DNA from: Flavobacterium terrisoli
Lineage (GTDB): Bacteria > Bacteroidota > Bacteroidia > Flavobacteriales > Flavobacteriaceae
DNA length: 64,000 bases
Reading direction: 5' to 3'
Assembly: GCF_030167905.1 (NCBI RefSeq)
Contig: NZ_JARGNA010000007.1
Coordinates: forward strand, 144,859 to 208,858
Each line of letters opens with the position of its first letter. The stretch's first letter is position 1. The notes below the pieces were generated by a model. It ran no database searches. It saw nothing but the letters and a program-made list of their open reading frames with translations, and had not been told where the DNA came from. The translations under genes and the position numbers were made by a program. Positions 15,626 to 24,288 of this stretch are shown here, piece by piece.

Positions 15626-17393
15626 AAACCACTCCTTCCTGATGGTGCGCTCTTTCCCCTATTTGTTGTCTCCACATCGCGTAGTACAAACCTTTGTCCT
15701 CAATTAAATCAAGGTGTTTGCCTTGCTCAATAATCTTGCCTTGTTCCAATACAAATATCTTGTCGGCATGCATAATCGTGGATAGGCGGTGCGCAATCAG
15801 TACGGTAATCTGGTCTTGTTTGGAAGAAATGCTGCGGATGGTTTTGGTAATCTCTTCTTCGGTAATCGAATCCAAAGCCGAAGTGGCTTCATCAAACAAC
15901 AACAATCTTGGGTTGCGCAATAACGCACGGGCAATAGACAATCGCTGTTTTTCACCACCCGATACTTTGATACCGCCTTCGCCAATGGTGGTGTTGATGC
16001 CATTTTCGGCGCGTTCCAATAAGTTCTGACAGGCTGCTTTTTGCAACACATCATACAACTCTTCATCGGTAGCCGATGGTTTTACAAACAATAAGTTGTC
16101 TTTAATCGTTCCCGAGAACAACTGCGCATCCTGGGTCACAAAGCCCAACTGTTGGCGCAACTCGGTAAGGTCAACATCTTTGGCATTGATGTCATTATAG
16201 AAAATAGACCCTTGTTCGGGTGTGTATAGCCCAACCAACATCTTAACCAAAGTGGTTTTCCCACTTCCAGATGGTCCGACAAAGGCAATAGTCTCGCCTG
16301 CTTTGGCTTCAAAGGAAATGTCTTTTACGGCATAAGTCGAAGCCGATTGGTGTCTGAAGGAAATATTCGAGAATTTCAAATTGGTGATAGAACCCATGGT
16401 TTTTGGGAACAAAGGCGTTTCTTCGCTTTTGGCATTCATCAGATCACTGAAATTGTCCATAGACGCTTTGGTCTCGTTATAAGTGGCAATCACATTCCCC
16501 AATTCCTGCAACGGATTGAACAAAAAGAAAGAGAAGAACATCAGCGTAATCAAATCACCAGGTTTGATAATCCCTTGAAAAATGAACATATACAAAGCAA
16601 ACACCAAAGTCGTTCTCATAAAATGCACCGTTGTTCCCTGTATAAAACTCAGCGAACGGATGAAACGTACTTTCTTTAATTCGAGGCCTAATATTTTGAT
16701 GGTTGTTGTGTTCAAACGATTTACTTCCTGCTCGGTAAGACCAAGGCTTTTTACCAATTCGATATTGCGTAAAGATTCGGTTGTAGCACCGGCCAATGCG
16801 GTCGTTTCGCCTAATATCTGACGGGAAACGACTTTAATCTTTTTGCCCAAAAACGAACTGATAAACGCAATAACAGGAACGGTAGCCAAGAAGATTGGTC
16901 CTAAGAGCCAATGAATGTTAATGGCATAAACCACCACAAAAATAATCCCGATAATCGTTTGGAACACCATAGAAATCGACAGCGTGATGAACTTTTCACA
17001 GTCGTTTTTGACCTTTTGGAGTTTGCCCAAAGTTTCGCCACTGCGTTGGTCCTCAAAATCCTGATAAGGCAACTGCAATGCTTTTTGGATTCCATCGGTA
17101 TACATATTAGCACCGGTGCGCTGGATAATGATATTGGTAAAGTAATCCTGGAAGTTCTTAGCGATGCGCGACATCATTGCGGCGCCGAGAGACAGTGCCA
17201 ACCAACCCAAAACAGCCTTAACAAAAGCAGCTTTATCGTGGTTAAAATTATCGACGCCAACACCACATTGGTTTAACAATTTACCAATAATAATGGAATC
17301 GCAAAGGGAAAAACATTGGTTAATAGCGGCTAAGAACAAAGCAAAAAACAAAAGAAGTTTGTGTTTCTTGATGTAGGTATATAATATTTTCAT
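15624..17393 (-). CDS. ABC transporter, fused permease-ATPase (MsbA-like exporter)
   Basis: 589 residues. A six-helix exporter membrane domain (about 1-310) is followed by an ATPase with Walker A GPSGSGKTT, signature VSGGEKQR, Walker B LLLFDEATSALD and the H-loop IAHRLSTI. It works as a homodimer or heterodimer half-transporter in the inner membrane. The substrate cannot be read from the sequence; lipid, drug or peptide export is typical. Single gene on the minus strand, with about 300 bases of AT-rich upstream sequence without a gene. Confidence 0.9.
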   Translation of the reverse strand: MKILYTYIKKHKLLLFFALFLAAINQCFSLCDSIIIGKLLNQCGVGVDNFNHDKAAFVKAVLGWLALSLGAAMMSRIAKNFQDYFTNIIIQRTGANMYTDGIQKALQLPYQDFEDQRSGETLGKLQKVKNDCEKFITLSISMVFQTIIGIIFVVVYAINIHWLLGPIFLATVPVIAFISSFLGKKIKVVSRQILGETTALAGATTESLRNIELVKSLGLTEQEVNRLNTTTIKILGLELKKVRFIRSLSFIQGTTVHFMRTTLVFALYMFIFQGIIKPGDLITLMFFSFFLFNPLQELGNVIATYNETKASMDNFSDLMNAKSEETPLFPKTMGSITNLKFSNISFRHQSASTYAVKDISFEAKAGETIAFVGPSGSGKTTLVKMLVGLYTPEQGSIFYNDINAKDVDLTELRQQLGFVTQDAQLFSGTIKDNLLFVKPSATDEELYDVLQKAACQNLLERAENGINTTIGEGGIKVSGGEKQRLSIARALLRNPRLLLFDEATSALDSITEEEITKTIRSISSKQDQITVLIAHRLSTIMHADKIFVLEQGKIIEQGKHLDLIEDKGLYYAMWRQQIGERAHHQEGVV

Positions 17394-17692
17394 GAATATA
17401 AATAGTAATTGAAGAATGCAAAATTACAACTATATCATTTCAATTTGGAGCATCATTATTCTTTTTATCTATGGTGGATTAATATTTTTTACATGAAATA
17501 AATAATGTCGTGGGTCAATTTCTTTCCGTTTAAGAGCTTTAACAGCTTAAAACTTGTTAATTAACTGATAATCAATATGTTTTAATGCGAATTATATAAA
17601 ACACTACGCTATTTATGTAACACACTTTTGGATTGAAGGGGTTAAATTTGATATTCATTTTTATCATTTATTAATTTCTAAATAACAATGCT
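17394..17692. promoter_or_regulatory. AT-rich divergent intergenic region
   Basis: Separates the divergent ABC-exporter and AHSA1-type genes. TAAATTTG at about 17643-17650 fits the Bacteroidota -7 consensus TAnnTTTG for the rightward gene, but no TTTG sits at the usual distance upstream. The 15-mer around it also matches the left end of the REP-like element, probably by chance. No gene seen. Confidence 0.3.
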
Positions 17693-18172
17693 ATGATCAC
17701 AACAGAAAATAAAACCATCTCTATCGAGAGAACTTTAAACCTACCATTAGCAAATGTTTGGAAAGCCTTTTCCGAAGCCGATAGTTTTAAAAAATGGTGG
17801 GGACCAAATGACTACTTCTGCCCCGAATGCACTATCGATTTTAAAATAGGCGGAAAATATTTAGCCTGCATGGAATCTAAAAAAAACGGTGAGAAAATTT
17901 GGTCAACCGGTAGTTTCCTTGAAATCAATGACTATCGAAAAATAGTGTATACCGATTGTTTTGCCGACAGCGAAGGAAACAAAGTGCCCGCTTCCTATTA
18001 TAAAATGCCGGGAGAATGGCCTTTGGAACTTATCGCTACCGTAGAACTTGAGGCTGTTGATGACAGAACCCATATCTCGTTGGTACATGAAGGCATTCCG
18101 GAAGACATGCATTCCGAATGTATTGCCGGATGGGAACAATCACTGGATAAGCTGGAAGAGAATGTAAAATAA
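17693..18172 (+). CDS. SRPBCC/AHSA1-family protein
   Basis: 159 residues of the START-like AHSA1 fold: an N-terminal strand with SIERTLNLPLANVWKAFSEAD, the typical KKWWGP motif, FKIGGKYLACM, and a C-terminal helix GWEQSLDKLEENV. Such proteins bind hydrophobic ligands or act as co-chaperone-like factors; no specific ligand can be inferred. A glyoxalase-fold gene follows 33 bases downstream and probably shares the transcript. Confidence 0.85.
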   Translation: MITTENKTISIERTLNLPLANVWKAFSEADSFKKWWGPNDYFCPECTIDFKIGGKYLACMESKKNGEKIWSTGSFLEINDYRKIVYTDCFADSEGNKVPASYYKMPGEWPLELIATVELEAVDDRTHISLVHEGIPEDMHSECIAGWEQSLDKLEENVK

Positions 18173-18205
18173 ACTGTAAACAAACAAACCTTAAATAATA
18201 TCATT

Positions 18206-18616
18206 ATGAAAAATAACAATGGAGTAGTGCATTTTGAAATGCCTGCAGAAGACAGAAAACGAATGGCCGATTTTTATGCCGATGCTTTTGGCTGGAAAAC
18301 TGAGTTGCTTGGTGAAGATATGGGAAACTATACGCTAGTCACCACGACTGAAATCGATGAAAAAGGAATGATTAAAAATCCTGGAGCTATCAATGGAGGA
18401 TTTTATCCAAAAAATGATGTTCCTAAGGAACAACAACATCCTTCGGTAGTGATTGGTGTGGAAGATATCAACGAGACCATAAACAAAATCAGAAACGCCG
18501 GTGGTCAAGTGCTTGGCGAACCGGTTGAAATTCCAGGTCATGGAATGTATGTTGCTTTTAACGATACCGAAGGTAATCGATCTGGCGTCATGCAGCCTTT
18601 TGAAACAGTGGAATAA
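18206..18616 (+). CDS. VOC (glyoxalase-fold) family protein
   Basis: 136 residues with two beta-alpha-beta-beta-beta modules: VVHFEMPAEDRKRMADFYADAFGW in module one and VVIGVEDINETINKIRNAGGQVLGEP in module two, ending in FNDTEGNRSGVMQP. H, E and Q positions suited to metal binding are present. The reaction is unknown: glyoxalase, dioxygenase and antibiotic-binding members all look alike. A terminator follows, so this closes a two-gene operon. Confidence 0.85.
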   Translation: MKNNNGVVHFEMPAEDRKRMADFYADAFGWKTELLGEDMGNYTLVTTTEIDEKGMIKNPGAINGGFYPKNDVPKEQQHPSVVIGVEDINETINKIRNAGGQVLGEPVEIPGHGMYVAFNDTEGNRSGVMQPFETVE

Positions 18617-18639
18617 CACTTTTCGTTTATAAAATAACC

Positions 18640-18666
18640 AAAGCGCATCGAGAGGTGCGCTTTTTC
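18640..18666 (+). terminator. Terminator after the VOC gene
   Basis: AAGCGCA ... TGCGCTT hairpin followed by five Ts. Confidence 0.8.
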
Positions 18667-18706
18667 ATTTATTAATTTCATTACCTTTACTGTAAGCCAA
18701 AAAACC

Positions 18707-19282
18707 ATGAGAAAACTCCCAATCTTAACCATTTCCCTTTTGATTGCACTAACTATTTTCAGCTGTAAAAACACCGAAGAACAAGAAACACCAATAGATG
18801 AAGTCGTTGCTGCCGATACCATTTCGGCAGAAAAACCAAACGAACTAAAAGGTATAGTTTTCAGGGAAATTTCAGAAATACCACAGTTAAAAGACTATGA
18901 AGATCAGGCCGGTACTATCATCAGTGAGAAGGACAGCCTCGGAAATTATAAATACGCCATAGGCCAATATGGAAATGATAAAAACTTCCTTATCATTTTA
19001 GAAGAATTGGTCAAAGAAGCAGGGAATCCAAAATCGAAATTTAAAATTCTGGATACGCTCAATATCCCTAAGTTGAATCCGGATGAATTCTTAACCTTCG
19101 CCACCTGCAGGCTTAATGAAGTTTATGATAACGAAATCATTGCTATTGTCAAATCCATCGGTAGCGATGATGTAGAAACTTATGATCAAATTATCAAAGC
19201 CTGGCGTGCCGATACCAAAACCCAGAAGATAATCCCGATTGAGGATGTCAAAGGAATCGATTGCGTTAATGAAAGTTATTAG
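18707..19282 (+). CDS. Hypothetical lipoprotein
   Basis: 191 residues. A lipobox signal (ISLLIALTIFSC) is followed by an acidic, low-complexity linker (about 22-45) and a folded domain of about 140 residues. No family recognised. Monocistronic, with a terminator before it and a large structured region after it. Confidence 0.7.
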   Translation: MRKLPILTISLLIALTIFSCKNTEEQETPIDEVVAADTISAEKPNELKGIVFREISEIPQLKDYEDQAGTIISEKDSLGNYKYAIGQYGNDKNFLIILEELVKEAGNPKSKFKILDTLNIPKLNPDEFLTFATCRLNEVYDNEIIAIVKSIGSDDVETYDQIIKAWRADTKTQKIIPIEDVKGIDCVNESY

Positions 19283-19380
19283 CTGTAGTTTTTGGCCTAA
19301 TTAACTTTCAAAACTGCATCTTAAAATACTATAACATTTCCTGAAAATCCTATAATGCAATTTTACCTTAAAATGCAGAA

Positions 19381-19455
19381 CTTAGTACTAGCATCAGGTT
19401 GCAGTATAAATCGTTGTAACTAAGCTAGCCGGCACTGTAACCTGATGTTTTTTTT
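19381..19455 (+). ncRNA. Structured leader or terminator with competing hairpins
   Basis: CATCAGGTTGCAGT (19392-19405) pairs with ACTGTAACCTGATG (19434-19447) over 14 bp with one G-U, then eight Ts. The 28-base loop and flanks can form rival pairs: GTTGCA with TGTAAC, and CTTAG with CTAAG. It lies 110 bases after one gene and only 23 bases before the next ATG. It may be a plain terminator or an attenuator for the downstream gene. Confidence 0.6.
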
Positions 19456-19478
19456 ATGTCAATTAAAAAGAAAACATC

Positions 19479-19763
19479 ATGAAAAAGTCAGTTTTTTTTA
19501 TGCTTTATATTGGGTTGTTTTCTTTACTCATTTCCTGTTCTGCAGGTTATGTAGAGACTGAACCCACTTATGTAGCAGTTTACAGAGCGCCACAACCTCA
19601 GCCAACCTATGTCTGGATTGATGGCGATTGGATATGGAGAAACAACGTTTATGTATATCGTGAAGGGTATTGGGCACCACCGAGAACCAACAAAGTTTAT
19701 GTAAAAGGTTACTGGAAGCATGACAACCGAGGACATCGTTGGGTAAAAGGCCGATGGAAATAA
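19479..19763 (+). CDS. YXWGXW/WXXGXW-repeat lipoprotein
   Basis: 94 residues. A lipobox signal (FSLLISC) is followed by short aromatic repeats: YVWIDGDWIWRNN, YVYREGYWAPPR, YVKGYWKHDN, HRWVKGRWK. These are the (Y/V)xxGxW-type repeats of small outer-membrane lipoproteins in Bacteroidota and Proteobacteria. It is a lipid-anchored envelope protein of unknown role. The mature part is basic and rich in W and Y. A hairpin with a T-run lies immediately upstream and may control it. Confidence 0.8.
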   Translation: MKKSVFFMLYIGLFSLLISCSAGYVETEPTYVAVYRAPQPQPTYVWIDGDWIWRNNVYVYREGYWAPPRTNKVYVKGYWKHDNRGHRWVKGRWK

Positions 19764-19771
19764 TTTTACTT

Positions 19772-19799
19772 AAAGCGTATTTTCGAATGCGCTTTTTGT
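19772..19799 (+). terminator. Terminator after the W-repeat lipoprotein
   Basis: AAAGCG ... CGCTTT stem followed by TTTTTG. Confidence 0.6.
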
Positions 19800-20179
19800 T
19801 TGAAGTGTGAAAATTTGTCGAACTTATTCTACAACCAATACATAAATGTATTACAATCTAAACGCCTTAAGTGCCTTATTTTTGTAACATAGTTTGAAAA
19901 AACAATTATTTTTGCCGCCCCAACTCTTTAACATTTGTTTAAAACCTACAGCAAACAAATAGTAAATTAAAAAAACAGAGAGTAAAAAAACCTTAAACCC
20001 ACAGCGTGTTCGTGCGGACCTATCTTTTTTTTGAAAAAACAACAAGGTGTGTCAATATTACCCATGATGCATTGGTATAAAGATTGCTTGAGAAAATTAC
20101 CCCTTTCTCTAGTAGAACTAACCTGTCATCATAATAACGGCTCTAAACCAAAACCTAACTTTTATTAAAACGTGCCCTA
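19800..20179. other. 380-bp gap upstream of a sensor kinase
   Basis: AT-rich with no convincing gene. It holds one copy of ATTCTACAA at 19826-19834; the same 9-mer occurs twice after the response regulator gene (22668 and 22690). The promoter of the two-component operon is presumably here. Confidence 0.35.
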
Positions 20180-21910
20180 TTGAAATCTATTTATTTTAAA
20201 ACACTAAAGTTTCAGGACCGAAAAGTGGTGCATTATACGTTGCTGATTTGCATCATCCTTTTACAATTCATCGCTGTACTCATTTGGTATAACGAAACGG
20301 CTAATGAAGACAAGATTACCAATGCTTTTGATGACATTGATCACGCCAATGAAGTTTCTCAATTTACCGGTAGGTTGAATAATGCTATCATCCGGTCTCA
20401 GGAATCGTTTAACAATTACATCTCTACTAAAGATCCTATTTCCTTAGACAACTATATTGGGTTTTTAAAAGAAACCAGTTCACTGATTGACAGCCTTAAT
20501 CTAAAGACCAAAGACCGTGAAGCTTTTAAAACTTTGTTGGCCAGGAAAGATAAAACCACAGCCGACATTCTACAGATAAAATCTTCGATAGATTCTATCA
20601 TCAACCGACAGATTCACGCCAATTCAAATGAGGTAGTTAAACCCTATCAGTTTGACAGCCTTGAATTCAACAAAGTGCTCGACAGCTATGACACCGTTAC
20701 TTCAGTCAAAATTGACAGTATCTCTAGAAAAGGATTGTTAGCCCGATTGATAGCCGCTTTTTCAGGCAAAGTTGAAATCCAGAAAGAGCTGCTGAGTACG
20801 GTTGTAACCATGAAATTTAAGGACAAAGTTAAAACCGGAACCATCGAAGAGCAGATGAAATATTTAATTTTGACCAGTAATAAGTATTATGCCGCTGAGT
20901 TTGACAAATTAAAATATGCCTTTCTCAACCTGAAAAAAAAAGACATCGAGCTCATCAAATTCAACAGCGAACTGTTGTTGCTGAGTCAAACTGCCCTACC
21001 CGATTTTACCAATGCGGCCAATGATTTAAAATTCAACAGCCAGCAAAATCTAAAAGGTCAATTTGAAACCAATAAAGCCATCCGCAGTTATTCTATCCTA
21101 GCGATTATCGTTTTGATGTTTGTCATTTCACTTATCCTTTTTGGATTCACCCGTTTGGCCTTCGAGTATGAAAACAGGCTGACCACAGCACAGGAAAAAA
21201 TCCGTCAGAGCCTGAATTTCAAAAACCGGATTATGGGCATAATTAGCCATGAGATACGTTCGCCTTTGAGCATTATTTCAATCTACAGCCAAAGGATAAG
21301 CAAATCTGTCAAAGAGCCGGAAATCAAGGAGACTTTCAAGTCTGTAGAGTTTACAACCAATTCATTATTGCTGTTATCCAATCAGATTTTGGAATACTCC
21401 AAAGACGAAAACCATCAACCAGCCCTAAAAAACAAAAATTTTTACCTGAAGAACGAACTCCAGCAAATAAGCGATTCTATGTCCTCATTGGTGGAAAGCA
21501 AAGGCAACAAGCTCGACGTTAAAACCAATTTGGATTCCGATTTCGAAGTCTATTCCGATGCCGTGAAGATTCATCAGTTGTTCTATAACATCATTGGCAA
21601 TGCCAACAAGTTTACCGAAAAAGGTTTGATTAAAGTAAACATAGAACAAGACGATGCCTCTGACTTTGAAGTCAACCTCAAAATAACCATTGAAGACAAT
21701 GGCATTGGCATTTCCGAAACCGATTTACAACATATTTTTGAATCCTATTATCAGGGAAGCATTTCCGAAAAAGTAAATGATTTGGGCGCTGGTTTAGGAC
21801 TCAATCTCTGCAAGGAAATCGTTGAGCTTTTTGAAGGAAACATTGAGGTGAAAAGCAAAGAAGGTAAAGGAACAACGGTGATATTTAATTTAATCCTAAG
21901 TAAAGTTTAA
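20180..21910 (+). CDS. Membrane sensor histidine kinase
   Basis: 576 residues from a TTG start. TM1 (about 18-37) and TM2 (about 308-330) bracket an extracytoplasmic helical sensor domain of about 270 residues. The kinase core has the H-box GIISHEIRSPLS with phospho-acceptor H357, the N-box around IIGNANKF, G1 DNGIGIS and G2 GAGLGLNL. The sensor domain has no recognisable subfamily; its long helices resemble four-helix-bundle or CHASE3-like sensors. The cognate regulator is encoded 43 bases downstream. Confidence 0.9.
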   Translation: MKSIYFKTLKFQDRKVVHYTLLICIILLQFIAVLIWYNETANEDKITNAFDDIDHANEVSQFTGRLNNAIIRSQESFNNYISTKDPISLDNYIGFLKETSSLIDSLNLKTKDREAFKTLLARKDKTTADILQIKSSIDSIINRQIHANSNEVVKPYQFDSLEFNKVLDSYDTVTSVKIDSISRKGLLARLIAAFSGKVEIQKELLSTVVTMKFKDKVKTGTIEEQMKYLILTSNKYYAAEFDKLKYAFLNLKKKDIELIKFNSELLLLSQTALPDFTNAANDLKFNSQQNLKGQFETNKAIRSYSILAIIVLMFVISLILFGFTRLAFEYENRLTTAQEKIRQSLNFKNRIMGIISHEIRSPLSIISIYSQRISKSVKEPEIKETFKSVEFTTNSLLLLSNQILEYSKDENHQPALKNKNFYLKNELQQISDSMSSLVESKGNKLDVKTNLDSDFEVYSDAVKIHQLFYNIIGNANKFTEKGLIKVNIEQDDASDFEVNLKITIEDNGIGISETDLQHIFESYYQGSISEKVNDLGAGLGLNLCKEIVELFEGNIEVKSKEGKGTTVIFNLILSKV

Positions 21911-21953
21911 AAGAATTATACGGCTAATCTACTATAACTAATATACCACTAAC

Positions 21954-22592
21954 ATGAAGCCCGCTCAAAATTATACTTTTTTAATTGCCGACGATCACAG
22001 CATTGTCAGACAAGGCGTTTCCTTATTAATCAAAGAGTTGTTTTTTAGTGCCAAAATTCATCAGGCCGGCAGTTTCAGGGAAACACTCAAGGTACTTAGA
22101 GAAACCAAAATTGATTTGTTAGTCCTAGACATCAATTTCCCTGACGGTAACAGCCTTAACATCATCGCCGATATAAAGACCATTCAGCCCGATATTAAGA
22201 TACTGATTTTTTCCGCTTATGATGAAGATATCTATGCGCTGCGTTATCTTAATGCCGGAGCATCGGGTTATCTCAATAAAGGCAGCAATGAAGAAGAAAT
22301 GAAACACGCCTTAAAAAGCATGATGGTTTCAGGGAAATACATTACCCAAAACATCAAAGACAAAATACTGGATTCCTATATATCCAAAAAACCTGTCAAT
22401 CCATTGGAGTTGCTTTCCAACCGTGAGGTGGAAGTGGCACGCTTATTAATAAAAGGCTATGGTAACATGGAAATAGCAGAGCATTTGAACATCAAGAAAT
22501 CAACCGTCAGCACTTTTAAGAACAGGATTTTTGAGAAACTTGAAATTGACAATCTTGCCGATCTGATTGATTTTTTTCAATTGTATAACTAA
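21954..22592 (+). CDS. NarL/FixJ-type response regulator
   Basis: 212 residues. Receiver domain: acidic pair D13/D14, phospho-acceptor D59 in LLVLDINFPDG, conserved K in YLNKGS. A short linker leads to a LuxR-type helix-turn-helix (LSNREVEVARLLIKGYGNMEIAEHLNI) starting at about 146. Expected to dimerise and bind DNA when phosphorylated by the upstream kinase. Candidate sites are the paired CAATTCTACAAATA repeats just downstream. Confidence 0.92.
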   Translation: MKPAQNYTFLIADDHSIVRQGVSLLIKELFFSAKIHQAGSFRETLKVLRETKIDLLVLDINFPDGNSLNIIADIKTIQPDIKILIFSAYDEDIYALRYLNAGASGYLNKGSNEEEMKHALKSMMVSGKYITQNIKDKILDSYISKKPVNPLELLSNREVEVARLLIKGYGNMEIAEHLNIKKSTVSTFKNRIFEKLEIDNLADLIDFFQLYN

Positions 22593-22628
22593 TCCTGAAA
22601 TCATTTAATTTTCTTAATGCATTTTTAC

Positions 22629-22656
22629 GAAAAGTAACCTGAAACGGTTGCTTTTC
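22629..22656 (+). terminator. Hairpin after the response regulator
   Basis: GAAAAGTAACC pairs with GGTTGCTTTTC across a six-base loop with one mismatch. The T-rich part is inside the right arm. Confidence 0.55.
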
Positions 22657-22665
22657 CTGTAGTAG

Positions 22666-22701
22666 CAATTCTACAAATAAGTCGCGTCAATTCTACAAAT
22701 A
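22666..22701 (+). promoter_or_regulatory. Two direct repeats CAATTCTACAAATA, 22 bp apart
   Basis: Copies at 22666-22679 and 22688-22701; the offset of 22 bp is two helical turns, so both face the same side of the DNA. Possible binding sites for a dimeric regulator such as the adjacent NarL-type protein. The inner 9-mer recurs at 19826 upstream of the kinase gene. Confidence 0.45.
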
Positions 22702-22901
22702 GCTACTTTTCATTGCTTTAGATTTGTCCATACGAAATCATGGTTATTAGTAGTGTCGATGTTAGTAGTAGTTAACATAATGATTGTGGGAAATCCTAAA
22801 AAAATCCTATCGGCCATAAATAGCCTCACTCTGTTTGTCGGTAGGATTTACAGGGATTGATTAAGGGAAATTATCCAACAGATTTTGACGCAGAAAGACC
22901 A

Positions 22902-23234
22902 ATGATACATAAAAAAACCGTTTCAATATTAAGCTACATGACCTTTATCGGTTGGATCATTGCTTTTATGGAATATCGAAAAGGGTCAAAATCATCTTTG
23001 GTAAAATTTCATCTGGAACAATCATTCGGGTTGGGTATCATTGCGATTGTGACCAATATCGTAATGGCCATACCCATTTATTTTGACTCATTTTTTCTTT
23101 TATTATTAATTATTAACAACATGGGATTGGTTATACTTTGGATTGCCGGAATAATAAGTGCCTATCATGGTGTGAGACTGCCATTGCCATTTATTGGATT
23201 TTATTTTAAAGACAAATTTCGTTTTATCCAATAA
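22902..23234 (+). CDS. DUF4870-like small membrane protein
   Basis: The ATG at 22902 gives 110 residues; an in-frame TTG at 22857 would add 15 residues unlike the family. Three hydrophobic segments: SILSYMTFIGWIIAF, a central pair around GLGIIAIVTNIVMAIPIYF, and LLLLIINNMGLVILWIAGIISAYHG. A K-x-x-F-H-L-E-Q-S motif lies after the first. This matches the DUF4870/Tic20-like family of short inner-membrane proteins, whose function is unknown. An inverted repeat (AAATCCTA ... TAGGATTT, about 22802-22850) lies upstream. Confidence 0.75.
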   Translation: MIHKKTVSILSYMTFIGWIIAFMEYRKGSKSSLVKFHLEQSFGLGIIAIVTNIVMAIPIYFDSFFLLLLIINNMGLVILWIAGIISAYHGVRLPLPFIGFYFKDKFRFIQ

Positions 23235-23276
23235 GTTGACCATCCCATTTTTTTCAAATAAAGGTCTCACCATTGT

Positions 23277-23660
23277 ATGATTGATCAAATTAACAAACTC
23301 ATTGCCCTAAACCTTATGATTCTGTATGCTTCGGAACACAAAATCATGGGACTGACCGATTTTAAGGACGAACAGGGAAAACCGATTCCCGGTGCTAAAA
23401 TGTTGGCCGAAATAATGCAACAAAAAGAACTGATAAAAAACTATACTGACGATGAACATGGCTATCAATTAACCGAATTAGGTGAATACATAGCCGAAAG
23501 CGGCGGTTGGCTCATCTATTTAGAAAGGCTGAAAAAATTAAAAAGCCACGACACTTTTCACCAATCCGGTAAACCAAAAAGCAAAAAACTGTTTACCGAA
23601 TTACTCATCGCTGGTCTTATTATGGCGGTTTTATGCATTTTGATTATATCCTGCATTTAG
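23277..23660 (+). CDS. Hypothetical tail-anchored protein
   Basis: 127 residues. The first 85 residues look like a small helical or winged-helix domain (NLMILYASEHKIMGLTDF ... LTELGEYIAESGGWL), reminiscent of transcription-factor folds but without a firm match. A polar linker follows, and one C-terminal membrane helix (LLIAGLIMAVLCILIISCI) ends the protein. A tail-anchored cytosolic domain is predicted. Function unknown. Confidence 0.65.
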   Translation: MIDQINKLIALNLMILYASEHKIMGLTDFKDEQGKPIPGAKMLAEIMQQKELIKNYTDDEHGYQLTELGEYIAESGGWLIYLERLKKLKSHDTFHQSGKPKSKKLFTELLIAGLIMAVLCILIISCI

Positions 23661-23713
23661 CCAAATAAACATTACCCTTTTTGTCCTTGATTCGGAATAC
23701 CGCTAATCTATCC

Positions 23714-23753
23714 GAAAGTCCTGATGGTTTATACTGTTGGGGCTTTTTATTTA
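23714..23753 (+). terminator. Possible weak terminator
   Basis: AGTCC ... GGGGCT can pair with G-U bonds around a TTTATACT loop, followed by TTTTTATTTATT. Lies between two small genes. Confidence 0.4.
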
Positions 23754-23788
23754 TTTTATATCTTAGCCTTATTCTAAACCTACAACAG

Positions 23789-24205
23789 ATGAAAAAATTA
23801 TTACTCCTTCATATCTTTCTCTTTGCTTTTGCTGCTACCCAAAGCCAAACCATCGACGAAACCCTGATTACCGGCAAATGGAAAGTCAAAAAGGCCACAG
23901 CACTCAAAGACGCAGACAAACCCGAAACCAAAGAACTGGTAGCCGGTTTTCAAAAAGCTATTTATACTTTTAACGAAGACCATAGTTTTGCCTTTGAAAC
24001 CAAAAGCTCCGCCAAAATGATGGAACAGCTAGAGAAGTTATTCCAGAACAAGAAATGGATATTCGACAAAAAGAAAAAACAAATTAAGGTCGGACTCAAA
24101 AATGAAGGCTATACCACTATCATATTTTTAGTTCGGACCGAGGAGAAAAAAATCATTTTCACCATTGAAGATGCCCAAATTGAATTGGTCATGAAGAAAC
24201 AGTAA
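23789..24205 (+). CDS. Secreted lipocalin-like protein
   Basis: 138 residues from the ATG at 23789; the frame is open from 23681, but the extra 36 residues are not protein-like and would hide a clean signal peptide (KLLLLHIFLFAFAATQS). The mature part starts with a G-K-W-x-V motif (TGKWKVKKAT) and continues as beta strands, typical of lipocalin-like domains in Bacteroidota. Periplasmic or outer-membrane-associated; ligand unknown. Confidence 0.7.
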   Translation: MKKLLLLHIFLFAFAATQSQTIDETLITGKWKVKKATALKDADKPETKELVAGFQKAIYTFNEDHSFAFETKSSAKMMEQLEKLFQNKKWIFDKKKKQIKVGLKNEGYTTIIFLVRTEEKKIIFTIEDAQIELVMKKQ

Positions 24206-24288
24206 AGACCTTTCCAACTGAAAATCTCATAACATTTTTGTCAAATTTTATAACACTTTACAAAGCGGATTAGCTGAATTTTACTACT

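Noticed and set aside
17640-17656. A third copy of the REP-like element (15-mer GTTAAATTTGATATT)
   Set aside because: The match stops after 15 bases, no AAGAGGAG and no paired hairpins follow; it overlaps a likely -7 promoter box and may be chance.
19851-20045. 64-codon minus-strand ORF in the gap before the sensor kinase
   Set aside because: It begins in a T-rich tract and ends without any domain-like sequence; more likely non-coding.
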